Shown: positions 1 through 6,777, counted from the first letter of the stretch. The stretch: 10,255 nucleotides of DNA from Bacillota bacterium (GCA_012800215.1 JAAZJT010000011.1:1-10255); one strand, 5' to 3'. Notes: generated from the sequence alone by a model not told the origin. Translations and numbers: made by a program.

Positions 1-1115
1 CCCTGGGCTCCAAAAGTATAGTCATGAGTGAAACAGGCTTTATGCAGCACCCCAACACGCATATGATGGAGCCGGAGGATTACGATGCTTTTATCGAAGA
101 TCCCTATGCAACTATTGTTGAAACATGCGTACCCAGAGTCTACAAAAACCTTGACTATAAAAAGGATCCTGTCAGGGCAATGTTTGCCATCTCGCAAGCC
201 AATGAATGTCAAGGCAAAGCTGCAGCCATTAGTGCCCAGGTAAGCAAGCGTTTAAGCGACAAATTCGGTTATCCCCGCATGGCTATGACAGGTGGCAGCG
301 GTTATGCTCCCATGGACATTCTATCTGACCAGCTTAGAAGCTTTACCGGCATGTCTGTAGATATTAGAAGAATTCGCGGTAAAGTTAAAGCTGCTCTGGA
401 TGCCGTCTATCCGCTCAACTATAAAAAATGCTTGCCTCCAGATATGTCTAAATACACCAGAGACGCATACGTTAACTACCCCCTGCACATGGCAACCTTT
501 ATGAGAGAAAAAGATTTTGCCGAATTGTGGTGGCCTTCCTTCTACCGCCAGGTAACAGACTTTGCCTCCCTCGGCATTCGTACCGGCGCCTTCCTGGAAG
601 ATGACTGGACAAGATTCCTTGACTATGTTCAAGACCTACCTACCGGCACGCAGCTTAGATTTGAGTATGGTGATCCTAAACTTTTCAAGGAAAAACTGGG
701 TAAAAAGCATGTTCTCGGTGGCGGTTTCCCCATTAAATACTTAACCACTTTAACCAAAGCTGAAATCATTGATAAAACTAAGGAATGGCTTGACATTATG
801 GCACCCGGCGGGCAATATACCTTTGGTTTTGATAAGAGCCCCTTGGTATTTAATGACGTCAACCTGGAGAATCTTAAAGCTGTGGTAGAAACAGTCCTAG
901 AATATGGGGTTTATGACAACCCAGGCACTCCCACCGGAGAAATCTTTAATCAAGAAGATTACACCCATTCCGAATATGTACCCTTTAAGAGCAGAATCTA
1001 CAAAACATGGGAGCAGTACAAAGAAGAACACCCCTATACTCCGGAAAATGCTAAGCCTATTGTTATGGGAGCGGAAGATGCAATCTTTAACTTCTACTAC
1101 AGTCTGTGCCAATAA
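1..1115 (+). CDS. Uroporphyrinogen decarboxylase (URO-D)-family protein, 5'-truncated by the window edge
   Basis: The open frame runs off the left edge: codons from position 3 read LGSKSIV directly into the Met at 24, with no stop and no ribosome binding site before that Met, so the true start lies upstream. Counting from Met24, the segments match the URO-D fold: a substrate-pocket stretch near residues 89-110 (GGSGYAPMDILSDQLRSFTG), a 'YPLHMATFM...FAELWWPSF' region at 152-173, 'FLEDDWTRFLDYVQDLP' around 190-206 and the late-barrel 'GGGFPIKYLTTLTKAEI' at 232-248. The family holds HemE and the corrinoid methyltransferases MtaA/CmuA. No His-x-Cys zinc motif of the MtaA type is present, and HemE is not implied either, so the substrate is unknown. 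A tail of about 60 residues follows the barrel. It stands alone before a terminator; its upstream partners are outside the window. The family call is firm, the function open. Confidence 0.85.
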   Translation, partial: LGSKSIVMSETGFMQHPNTHMMEPEDYDAFIEDPYATIVETCVPRVYKNLDYKKDPVRAMFAISQANECQGKAAAISAQVSKRLSDKFGYPRMAMTGGSGYAPMDILSDQLRSFTGMSVDIRRIRGKVKAALDAVYPLNYKKCLPPDMSKYTRDAYVNYPLHMATFMREKDFAELWWPSFYRQVTDFASLGIRTGAFLEDDWTRFLDYVQDLPTGTQLRFEYGDPKLFKEKLGKKHVLGGGFPIKYLTTLTKAEIIDKTKEWLDIMAPGGQYTFGFDKSPLVFNDVNLENLKAVVETVLEYGVYDNPGTPTGEIFNQEDYTHSEYVPFKSRIYKTWEQYKEEHPYTPENAKPIVMGAEDAIFNFYYSLCQ

Positions 1116-1183
1116 TCTCCCAAAAGTAATAAACCTTATGAAAAAAGAAGCTTGTATCCTCAACGAATAAAAACGAATAAATA

Positions 1184-1228
1184 AAGAAAGAGGAATGCAT
1201 TTAGTTTGGAACGCATTCCTCTTCTTTT
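1184..1228. terminator. Intrinsic terminator, probably bidirectional, between convergent genes
   Basis: An 11-bp perfect stem (AAGAGGAATGC at 1188-1198 with GCATTCCTCTT at 1213-1223) encloses a 14-nt loop. On the + strand it is followed by CTTTTAT. On the minus strand it is followed by a T-rich run, the complement of ATAAATAAAG. It sits 68 bp after the URO-D stop and 22 bp beyond the minus-strand acyl-ACP-reductase-like stop, so it can close both transcripts. Confidence 0.8.
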
Positions 1229-1249
1229 ATAAAAATTACTTTGTTATAC

Positions 1250-2323
1250 TTATTTTTTATTCTTTGCTGCGTTTTGCCGAATGGTAGCTATCTCTTCATC
1301 AGATATAGCTCGCTCAAAACTGCGGAAACCTGATATTTTAAAATTATGTTTTTCAGCAATGCGTGTTATTTCATCTACCTGCGCAACAGATAAATCACGA
1401 CCCAGTGTAAAAGGTTCAAATCTTTTTTCTAAAGCTAAAAGCATAGTTTCTGCCATACAAGCGTAAGAAGTGCGCGGTGGAAAGCCAAAATTAAAACCAA
1501 AGTCCACTTCACCCGGGACATCCACCACACCACCTTCAATAACCAAAATATCATTACGGAGCTCTACTGCCCGTTTTGATACGTCGCGTGGGCGGGCTAC
1601 ATCACAAACAACAGCTCCTGGCTTAAGATCCATTACATCTATTAGTGCTTCAGCAGAACCGGATACCGTAATAATTATATCTGCTTTCTGTACAGAGCGC
1701 TTAATATCAGTAGAAACTTTTACAGCTAATCCTGTATCCCGCAAAATCCGAGCAGCTAGATGGTTAAGTTTATTTCTGTCGCGGGCTAACAATGTTAAAA
1801 AGCGTACATCTCTGGCTAAAATACGCGCACATACACTACCTATGGAGCCCGTTGCACCAATCACAAGTACTTCAGCCTGCGCGAGATCAATCCCCATTAA
1901 AGCTGCCGCTTTCTTTGTTCCCTGCAAGGCAGTTGCTACTGTATAGCTGTTACCTGTAGTAACTGCAACATTTAAATTTTTCGCTATAGTAATGCCTGCA
2001 TCACCGATCACAGCAGTCATAGCACCAAGACCTACTATTTTTGCGCCTAACTTCTCGGCAACCTTGCCGGTCTTAATAATTTTGTTAATAACAACTTCTT
2101 CCGGCAACTCTACCATTTGTTTGCTTGTAAGCGGACATGTAACAAAGTAGCCAGACGTTTCAGCGTATTGTGACCGCACCCCTGTAATCTCAGACACTTT
2201 GAATGGCGGCACTAATTTTATAATACCTTCCACAATTGATGCGGGCCATTTACGCATAAATTTAAATTTGCGAAAAACATCGTCTAACTCGATAGGGTGA
2301 ATAATAAAAGCAAAGTCTCCCAT
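1250..2323 (-). CDS. Acyl-ACP reductase-like NAD(P)-dependent oxidoreductase (COG5322-type)
   Basis: This 357-aa protein resembles the long-chain acyl-ACP reductase (AAR) of cyanobacteria, which reduces acyl-ACP to a fatty aldehyde. Family members outside cyanobacteria are often named 'predicted amino acid dehydrogenase' or 'shikimate dehydrogenase'. The sequence shows a TTGNSYT motif at 122-128, a Rossmann nucleotide-binding loop GATGSIGSV at 156-164, a 'DVARPRDVS' loop at 241-249, and ACMAETMLLALE at 288-299. The last aligns from memory with the AAR segment that carries the acyl-accepting cysteine, which makes Cys289 the candidate nucleophile. Length is close to AAR (about 340 aa). It starts with ATG after AGGAGG (5-nt gap) and is the last gene of a three-gene operon, 9 bp after the gene before it. 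The substrate could be another acyl thioester; the fold call is firm, the aldehyde-forming activity is inference. Confidence 0.8.
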   Translation of the reverse strand: MGDFAFIIHPIELDDVFRKFKFMRKWPASIVEGIIKLVPPFKVSEITGVRSQYAETSGYFVTCPLTSKQMVELPEEVVINKIIKTGKVAEKLGAKIVGLGAMTAVIGDAGITIAKNLNVAVTTGNSYTVATALQGTKKAAALMGIDLAQAEVLVIGATGSIGSVCARILARDVRFLTLLARDRNKLNHLAARILRDTGLAVKVSTDIKRSVQKADIIITVSGSAEALIDVMDLKPGAVVCDVARPRDVSKRAVELRNDILVIEGGVVDVPGEVDFGFNFGFPPRTSYACMAETMLLALEKRFEPFTLGRDLSVAQVDEITRIAEKHNFKISGFRSFERAISDEEIATIRQNAAKNKK

Positions 2324-2332
2324 ATAGTCCTC

Positions 2333-3232
2333 CTAATTTAAGTGTGTAATGCGTGGTGTGAAATTTAGCTGGGATAACCATTTCTCGTATTCGCTTGCTG
2401 CCAATTCGTGCTTTTCTCCTGCCAAAGCAACCAGCAAAGCTTCCATTACATTGGTACCAAAGGACCGGCCATTTAACTCCGGTGTAGTAGTAATCAGCGT
2501 TTTTACTCCTCTTTCCCGCAGCAACTCCACATCATTAGCGGTGGTAGTATTTGTGATTATGATTTTGCCCTCCATGCTTTGCGGCATATAACGACGAATA
2601 AACAGAAAGTCACCGGCAATAATTTGAGCTTCCTCAAATAAATAACCTGCTTTTGGCTTGTTTTCATCCTGTTTTTTTCCCGTCGGATAGAGTAAAGAAA
2701 AGGGAAGTTGACTAAGCAGCGGCGCAGCAATACGGGCAATTCTTTCCAGCGCACGCAAAGAACGAAGAGGTATGGGAATACCAATGGTAAAAATTAAATC
2801 GCCACATGTTAGACGGCAACCTGCCGCATCTAAAGCTTGTGCCATGCCAAAGCGGTCTGCACCAGACATTATTAGTACATGCGGGGCACCCTCCAGAAGA
2901 TTAGTTTCTGCTTGTAAGTACTGTATAACTTTCCGCTCCAAAGTATTTTTTAAACCTGAACCGTCAAGAATGGGGGTTTTTTGCGCTGCTTTGACCACAA
3001 TTTGTGCATCACGCAAAGTATAACGCCGCGTACCTGCATAAACGTAAAGGTCCATGCCTCCTAAGCCAAAGGCATCCACCTTCCCGTCTAATTCCTTGAT
3101 CATAGCAATCATTTTTTTCATATTACCATCTGTTCCTATCCGCTCAACATGGCAATCTATACCGGCCATGTTCACATCCACAGCATGGTTACGTGTAGAA
3201 GAACCTAGACTAATGCTAACAACACGCTTCAT
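2333..3232 (-). CDS. Orphan protein of the kind labelled 'quinate 5-dehydrogenase' in Firmicutes; function unknown
   Basis: This 299-aa soluble protein has no signal peptide or membrane segment. I recognise it as a conserved Clostridia family often labelled quinate 5-dehydrogenase, but I see no canonical GxGxxG Rossmann loop or quinate/shikimate-site motif, so that label should not be trusted. Conspicuous motifs are SLGSSTRNH (8-16), RIGTDGN (31-37), GLGGMDLY (56-63), LDGSGLKNTLER (89-100), MSGADRFGMAQAL (122-134) and TTTPELNGRSFGTNVMEA (248-265). The last looks like a ligand-binding or catalytic loop. It overlaps the upstream regulator by 4 bp (ATGA), has a strong GAGGAGG ribosome binding site inside the end of that gene, and runs into the acyl-ACP-reductase-like gene after 9 bp. 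Tight coupling suggests one shared pathway. Confidence applies to the gene, not to a function. Confidence 0.75.
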   Translation of the reverse strand: MKRVVSISLGSSTRNHAVDVNMAGIDCHVERIGTDGNMKKMIAMIKELDGKVDAFGLGGMDLYVYAGTRRYTLRDAQIVVKAAQKTPILDGSGLKNTLERKVIQYLQAETNLLEGAPHVLIMSGADRFGMAQALDAAGCRLTCGDLIFTIGIPIPLRSLRALERIARIAAPLLSQLPFSLLYPTGKKQDENKPKAGYLFEEAQIIAGDFLFIRRYMPQSMEGKIIITNTTTANDVELLRERGVKTLITTTPELNGRSFGTNVMEALLVALAGEKHELAASEYEKWLSQLNFTPRITHLN

Positions 3233-3783
3233 TGCTTAACCTCCTCCACTGTATCGTCCACTAGAACATTTAAGATCTTCTCAACTTCTTGAGGATTTAC
3301 ATATATATCTTTTGTAATAGGCGAACGGCCTATTTCCACAGTATAAACATCACTATCTAATAAAGCTGTAGCAAGACGATTCCACTTCTCTGAACAAAAT
3401 ACCAAAACAGTATCGCACTGACGAAATTGCTCTATTATAGTAATAACTTGATTTAAAAAATCAATGCCATTTTTGTCTTTAATCAACTGCCAACGCTCCA
3501 TATCAGAAAGTATCAATCTATTTTCAATACCAAAAGTGTTGGCAAGGGAAATTAATTCTGCTTTATTTTGCACAGGAAAGGCGATGAGTCCAATGCGCCC
3601 ACCGCGACGTACATTTCCTAAAGATTCAAGACGGGAAATAAATGTTCTATCAATTTCTAATCTGCTGGCAACTTCCTGTTGTGACAAGCCCTGACTCCTC
3701 ATGCTTAAAATTAAACGAATGGTATCAATTATTTTGTAAACATTAATTAATTTTTCTCCCACACGAATAAATTCCATTTTCAT
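3229..3783 (-). CDS. HTH transcriptional regulator, first gene of the operon
   Basis: This 184-aa protein has an N-terminal helix-turn-helix at about residues 32-56 (LSQQEVASRLEIDRTFISRL core). Its C-terminal part (about 60-184) does not look like a standard sensor domain; it includes 'CDTVLVFCSEKWNRLA' at 123-138. The start chosen is the ATG at 3783, because GGAGGA lies 4 nt before it. An in-frame start at 3831 would add 16 residues but has no such site and would fall upstream of the predicted transcription start. The gene has its own sigma-A promoter and a palindrome in the leader, so it probably represses or activates its own operon, perhaps in response to a metabolite of the two downstream enzymes. 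The stop TGA overlaps the next ATG. The effector is unknown. Confidence 0.8.
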   Translation of the reverse strand: MKMEFIRVGEKLINVYKIIDTIRLILSMRSQGLSQQEVASRLEIDRTFISRLESLGNVRRGGRIGLIAFPVQNKAELISLANTFGIENRLILSDMERWQLIKDKNGIDFLNQVITIIEQFRQCDTVLVFCSEKWNRLATALLDSDVYTVEIGRSPITKDIYVNPQEVEKILNVLVDDTVEEVKQ

Positions 3784-3796
3784 AGTATCCTCCAGA

Positions 3797-3818
3797 TTGT
3801 GCACACTATTGTACACAA
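3797..3818. promoter_or_regulatory. 22-bp palindromic candidate operator of the regulator operon
   Basis: TTGTGCACA (3797-3805) and TGTACACAA (3810-3818) are inverted repeats with 8 of 9 positions matching, separated by 4 bp. On the minus strand the palindrome begins 3 bp after the -10 box and ends a few bases before the ribosome binding site, so it covers the expected transcription start. This is where a repressor would block initiation. The adjacent HTH regulator is the natural candidate to bind it; that link is inference. Confidence 0.6.
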
Positions 3819-3821
3819 AAA

Positions 3822-3850
3822 ATTTTATCATGAATATTCTCTATATGCAA
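3822..3850 (-). promoter_or_regulatory. Sigma-A-type promoter of the regulator/oxidoreductase operon
   Basis: On the minus strand TTGCAT (-35, 3850-3845) is followed by a 17-bp spacer and TAAAAT (-10, 3827-3822). Matches to consensus are 4 of 6 and 5 of 6 with ideal spacing. It lies between the dusB terminator and the regulator start codon, which is the position needed to drive the three-gene operon independently of dusB. Confidence 0.65.
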
Positions 3851-3917
3851 ATATTATTTATAAGCCACTTTCCTTTACAACCCTAGTAATGGGAAATTCC
3901 ACTAACCTTGCAAGAAC

Positions 3918-3940
3918 AAAAAAACCGGGTCAGACCCGGT
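3918..3940 (-). terminator. Intrinsic terminator of dusB that contains its stop codon
   Basis: Read on the minus strand, a 7-bp GC-rich stem (ACCGGGT / ACCCGGT, 3940-3934 and 3930-3924) has a 3-nt loop and is followed at once by seven T (3924-3918). The dusB stop TGA occupies the loop/stem junction (3932-3930), so the last codons of the gene form the 5' arm. Confidence 0.88.
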
Positions 3941-4883
3941 CGATAGTTTTCAATATTTTTATCACTTCTTCTTTTGTTGTCGCTTTCATTACCTGGTTCC
4001 GGATTGAAGCTGCACCCCTTAAACCTTTTAAATACCAGGCTATATGTTTACGCATTTCACGAACAGCAATATGTTCCCCTTTTGCCTGCACAGACAATTC
4101 CAAATGATGTAAAGCCATGCTTATTTTTTCACTAGGTTTTGGAGGAGGCAGCAATTCTCCCGTAGCCAAGTAATGAACAGTACGGCTAATCAACCAAGGA
4201 TTCCCTAAAACTCCCCTGCCCAGCATTACTGCGTCACAGCCCGTTTCCTTCAACATTCTTTGGGCATCTTCCGGGCACCAAATATCACCATTGCCGATCA
4301 CTGGGATATTTATTGCATCCTTAACCTTTTTTATAAGCGACCAGTCGGCGCTTCCACTATAGCCTTGGGCGCGTGTGCGGCCATGCACAGCTATAGCTGC
4401 AGCTCCAGCCTCCTGCACTGCAGTGGCAACTTCCAATAAATTAATGGAGTTCTCATCCCAACCCGTACGCATTTTAACTGTTATAGGAATATCGACTGCT
4501 TTTTTAAGAGATTGCACAATAGCAAAAGCATGCTGCGGCTTACGCATCAGAGCACAACCCTCACCCTTTGTAACTACCTTTTTAACTGGACAGCCCATAT
4601 TAACATCAATAAGGTCCGGTTTATAACGCGCACAAATTACGGCTGCCTCAGCAAATATTGCAGGGTCACTGCCAAACAGCTGAACAGCGATAGGCTTTTC
4701 TTTGAAATCTAACATCCGCAGTGTTTGCTGTGAAGTACAGACAATCCCTTTGGCACTTATCATTTCCGTATAAACAAGGGCACAACCCATTTCCAAGGCT
4801 AGTTGACGAAAAATACTATCTGTAACGCCTGCCATAGGAGCCAGTATAACTTTATTCTTTAAAGCAACTTTTCCAATCTTCAT
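3930..4883 (-). CDS. dusB: tRNA-dihydrouridine synthase DusB
   Basis: This FMN- and NADPH-dependent enzyme reduces specific uridines to dihydrouridine in the tRNA D-loop. The 317-aa sequence is a full-length TIM-barrel Dus protein. It shows the N-terminal FMN loop APMAGVTD (15-22), NMGCPVKKV with the catalytic Cys98 as general acid, the KMRTGW strand (137-142), HGRTR (167-171), GNGDI (197-201) and GRGVLGNPW (222-230), then the helical C-terminal tRNA-binding domain from about 245. DusB is the usual Dus of Firmicutes and best fits the NMGCP and GNGDI context. Start ATG follows AAAGGAG. It appears monocistronic: a terminator overlaps its stop, and the next minus-strand gene has its own promoter. 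Confidence 0.95.
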   Translation of the reverse strand: MKIGKVALKNKVILAPMAGVTDSIFRQLALEMGCALVYTEMISAKGIVCTSQQTLRMLDFKEKPIAVQLFGSDPAIFAEAAVICARYKPDLIDVNMGCPVKKVVTKGEGCALMRKPQHAFAIVQSLKKAVDIPITVKMRTGWDENSINLLEVATAVQEAGAAAIAVHGRTRAQGYSGSADWSLIKKVKDAINIPVIGNGDIWCPEDAQRMLKETGCDAVMLGRGVLGNPWLISRTVHYLATGELLPPPKPSEKISMALHHLELSVQAKGEHIAVREMRKHIAWYLKGLRGAASIRNQVMKATTKEEVIKILKTIDRV

Positions 4884-4915
4884 AGTTACTCCTTTAAAAT
4901 TTCTCTGATAAACAT

Positions 4916-4944
4916 AGTATAACTCGTATTTATCTTGCAGTTAC
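4916..4944 (-). promoter_or_regulatory. Possible dusB promoter
   Basis: On the minus strand a good -10 box TATACT (4921-4916) lies 17 bp after a weak -35 GTAACT (4944-4939; 3 of 6 matches). The dusB start codon is about 30 bp downstream of the -10. The -10 is convincing, the -35 is not. Confidence 0.35.
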
Positions 4945-4978
4945 TAAAAAGATTAAATTAACAGTAAAACAAGGGTAA

Positions 4979-5007
4979 TTAATTTGATTATTGGATCAGT
5001 CTATAAA
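4979..5007 (+). promoter_or_regulatory. Possible promoter of the ATP-grasp gene
   Basis: TTAATT (4979-4984, 3 of 6 matches) and TATAAA (5002-5007, 5 of 6) are 17 bp apart and point away from dusB. This would leave a leader of about 65-70 nt before the TTG start. No riboswitch or strong hairpin is visible in that leader. Confidence 0.35.
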
Positions 5008-5082
5008 GGAGCAGGATTATCTAACAAGGAAACAGAATAAAACAAATTATATCTAACCGCATATCCTTAGGGGGGAATTTTC

Positions 5083-6303
5083 TTGTCAAACCAAATTCCA
5101 GTCGTTTTTTTGGGTGCTAACTACTACACAGGTCTAGGCGGTATACGTACGTTAGGTCGTCGCGGTGTTCGTGTATATGCTCTTGATTATAACTTCTCTA
5201 ATGCTTACGGCCTATCCTCGCGCTATGTTTATCGCCGTGTGCTATGCCCCAATATTAATACAGATGAAGAAGCTTTAGTTCAGTTTCTCGTAGATTTTGC
5301 AGCTTCTTTTCCCCAAAAACCTGTATTAATTCCATCACATGATGCATACGTGTTAATGGTTAGCCGCCATAGTGATATATTAGCACAGCATTATCTTTTT
5401 CACCAGCTGCCGGCAGGGCTGCTGGAGCAAATTATTGATAAAAGAGGGCTCTACGAATTAGCACAAAAATATCAAGCTAAAATGCCCCAAACTTTTTTCC
5501 CGGCATCCCCGGAAGATGATGAAGAGGTAGCAAAAAATATTACTTATCCTTGTCTAATTAAGCCTACTTACTCCCACCTTTTTGTGAAAGTCTTTCATAA
5601 AAAGTGTTTTGTTGCCGAGAATATGAAAGAATTAAAAGATGCACTGAGCTTAGCACGCAATTTTAATCTTGAAGTCATGGTACAGCAATTAATACCCGGT
5701 TTTGATGATCATATTTATCTCTTAGAAGCATTTATTGACCAAAATGGCAATGCAACGCACACCATGACTGCACAAAAATTACGGCAATATCCCGCCAATT
5801 TTGGCGTATCAACTTTTACACGTCAATATCCTGTTCCAGAAATAGTTGGGCCTGGGATTGATTTTCTCCAAAAAATAGGTTATCGCGGCTATTGCGAAGT
5901 TGAGTATAAAAAGCATGCTGAAACAGGCGAATATTACCTGCTGGAAATTAATGCCCGTCTTAGTTCACTTAATGTTTTGTTCGATGCCTGTGAGATGGAG
6001 TTTACTTACATGATTTACAGGGATTTAATTGGACAACCTTTGGCTCCAAAGCATCTGAACAACTATTTAAATCTTGCTTTTTACCATTTCTATGAAGATT
6101 TTTTCTCAGTTCGCGGCTATCGACGCTCAAAACAATTAACCTGGAAAGAAATTATTTTGCCGTGGCTTAAATTAAAAAAGGTCTACGCTATTTGGGCCTG
6201 GGATGATCCCCTACCAGCATTTCACTTTGTTAAATTGATGCTCGGGAAAACCCTAAGCTCCAAATTGCATAAGTTAGGCAGTTTACTAAAAACCAATAAA
6301 TAA
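5083..6303 (+). CDS. ATP-grasp carboxylate-amine ligase-like protein, substrate unknown
   Basis: This 406-aa protein has ATP-grasp architecture. An N-terminal Rossmann-like pre-ATP-grasp domain runs to about 110 (VVFLGANYYTGLGGIRTLGRRG at the start, IPSHD at 83-87). The adenylate-binding part has the DKRGLYELAQKY helix (119-130), CLIKPTYS (157-164) with the probable ATP lysine Lys160, and VQQLIPG (200-206). The catalytic domain has CEVEYK (271-276) and YLLEINARLS (285-294), where Glu288 and Asn290 are the expected metal ligands. The key residues look intact. Such enzymes join a carboxylate to an amine through an acyl phosphate. Relatives (COG3919-like) occur in cell-envelope and secondary-metabolite loci, but nothing nearby fixes the substrate. 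About 85 residues after the core (322-406) are basic and aromatic. It starts with TTG (5083) after an unusual AGGGGGG ribosome binding site. It stands alone, divergent from dusB. Confidence 0.8.
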   Translation: MSNQIPVVFLGANYYTGLGGIRTLGRRGVRVYALDYNFSNAYGLSSRYVYRRVLCPNINTDEEALVQFLVDFAASFPQKPVLIPSHDAYVLMVSRHSDILAQHYLFHQLPAGLLEQIIDKRGLYELAQKYQAKMPQTFFPASPEDDEEVAKNITYPCLIKPTYSHLFVKVFHKKCFVAENMKELKDALSLARNFNLEVMVQQLIPGFDDHIYLLEAFIDQNGNATHTMTAQKLRQYPANFGVSTFTRQYPVPEIVGPGIDFLQKIGYRGYCEVEYKKHAETGEYYLLEINARLSSLNVLFDACEMEFTYMIYRDLIGQPLAPKHLNNYLNLAFYHFYEDFFSVRGYRRSKQLTWKEIILPWLKLKKVYAIWAWDDPLPAFHFVKLMLGKTLSSKLHKLGSLLKTNK

Positions 6304-6316
6304 TCTTTAGCAGCAG

Positions 6317-6341
6317 AAAAAAATAAGCGCCTAAGGGCGCT
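6317..6341 (-). terminator. Intrinsic terminator of the XRE gene that contains its stop codon
   Basis: On the minus strand AGCGCC (6341-6336) pairs with GGCGCT (6331-6326) over a 4-nt loop, followed by TA and seven T (6323-6317). The stop TAG of the XRE gene (6333-6331) sits in the loop and first stem base. The + strand side lacks a T-run, so it should not stop the convergent ATP-grasp transcript efficiently. Confidence 0.8.
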
Positions 6342-6558
6342 CTTGCACATAATCCGGAAGGATAAAAAATTCTTCTAAAGGAACATTCAAAACGCGTGCA
6401 AACTTTTTAATTAAATCCACACGCGGATATTTTGCCCCACGCTCTATGGTAGATAACATAGAAACAGAAATCCCAACTTCTGATGCCAATTCCATTTGTG
6501 TAAGCCGTTTTAATCTGCGTAATGCCCGCAATCTTCTGCCCAGCAATACCGATGACAT
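6331..6558 (-). CDS. Small XRE-family HTH transcriptional regulator
   Basis: This protein of 75 aa is essentially a single Cro/CI-type helix-turn-helix domain: LGRRLRALRRLKRLTQMELASEVGISVSMLSTIERG, with recognition helix in SVSMLSTIERG, followed by the typical PRVDLIKKFARVLNVPLEEFF end. It has no sensor or dimerisation domain beyond that. I chose the ATG at 6558 because GGAGGT lies 9 nt before it. An in-frame ATG at 6579 (adds MRGGVDE) is the alternative and has AAAGGAG at a long 12-nt distance. It is convergent with the ATP-grasp gene, separated by only 27 bp. Its target is unknown; it could control itself or the neighbouring ATP-grasp or activase genes. Confidence 0.85.
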   Translation of the reverse strand: MSSVLLGRRLRALRRLKRLTQMELASEVGISVSMLSTIERGAKYPRVDLIKKFARVLNVPLEEFFILPDYVQERP

Positions 6559-6701
6559 TTCATCCACACCTCCGCGCATGCAATTCTTTTACTCCTTTGG
6601 CTCAAATCTTCGACATAAAAGCATCAATTTCCTGCTTAAATTTAGCAATTATTGTCTAAAAAGATTATGCTATCAGCAGCCAGAATTTCTCTTTATAAAT
6701 T

Positions 6702-6728
6702 AGCCTGGCTTCAAAAAGAAGCCAGGCT
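6702..6728. terminator. Strong hairpin, likely back-up terminator
   Basis: A perfect 11-bp stem, AGCCTGGCTTC (6702-6712) with GAAGCCAGGCT (6718-6728), has a 5-nt loop. It is followed on the + strand by GAAATATTTTTA and on the minus strand by AATTTATAAAG, so the U-tracts are imperfect on both sides. It may stop + strand read-through from the ATP-grasp gene (antisense across the XRE gene) or act second in line for the minus-strand activase operon. Confidence 0.6.
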
Positions 6729-6743
6729 GAAATATTTTTAATT

Positions 6744-6777
6744 ACAAAAAGAGGCACCCGAAAGCACCTCTTTTTGT
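6744..6777 (-). terminator. Intrinsic terminator of the activase operon
   Basis: On the minus strand ACAAAAAGAGG pairs with CCTCTTTTTGT (11 bp). The stem extends inward through wobble pairs (GAGGTGC/GTGCCTC) around a 6-nt loop TTTCGG. The 3' arm supplies the T-run. It starts 4 bp after the activase stop codon. Confidence 0.8.

Noticed and set aside
1139..1171. Ten-codon ATG...TAA frame after the URO-D gene (MKKEACILNE)
   Set aside because: No ribosome binding site and too short; it lies in the 3' leader to the terminator.
1470..1946. 158-codon + strand open frame opposite the acyl-ACP-reductase-like gene
   Set aside because: Ser/Thr/Pro/Arg-rich shadow translation of the antisense strand, with no family resemblance; the minus-strand protein is clearly the real one.
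3784..3831. Upstream extension of the HTH regulator to an ATG at 3831
   Set aside because: It would overlap the -10 box and predicted transcription start, and has no ribosome binding site; the ATG at 3783 has GGAGGA.
6633..6647. Palindrome-like TGCTTAAATTTAGCA upstream of the XRE gene, considered as its operator
   Set aside because: Short, AT-rich and imperfect, with no convincing -35/-10 pair around it; too easily produced by chance.
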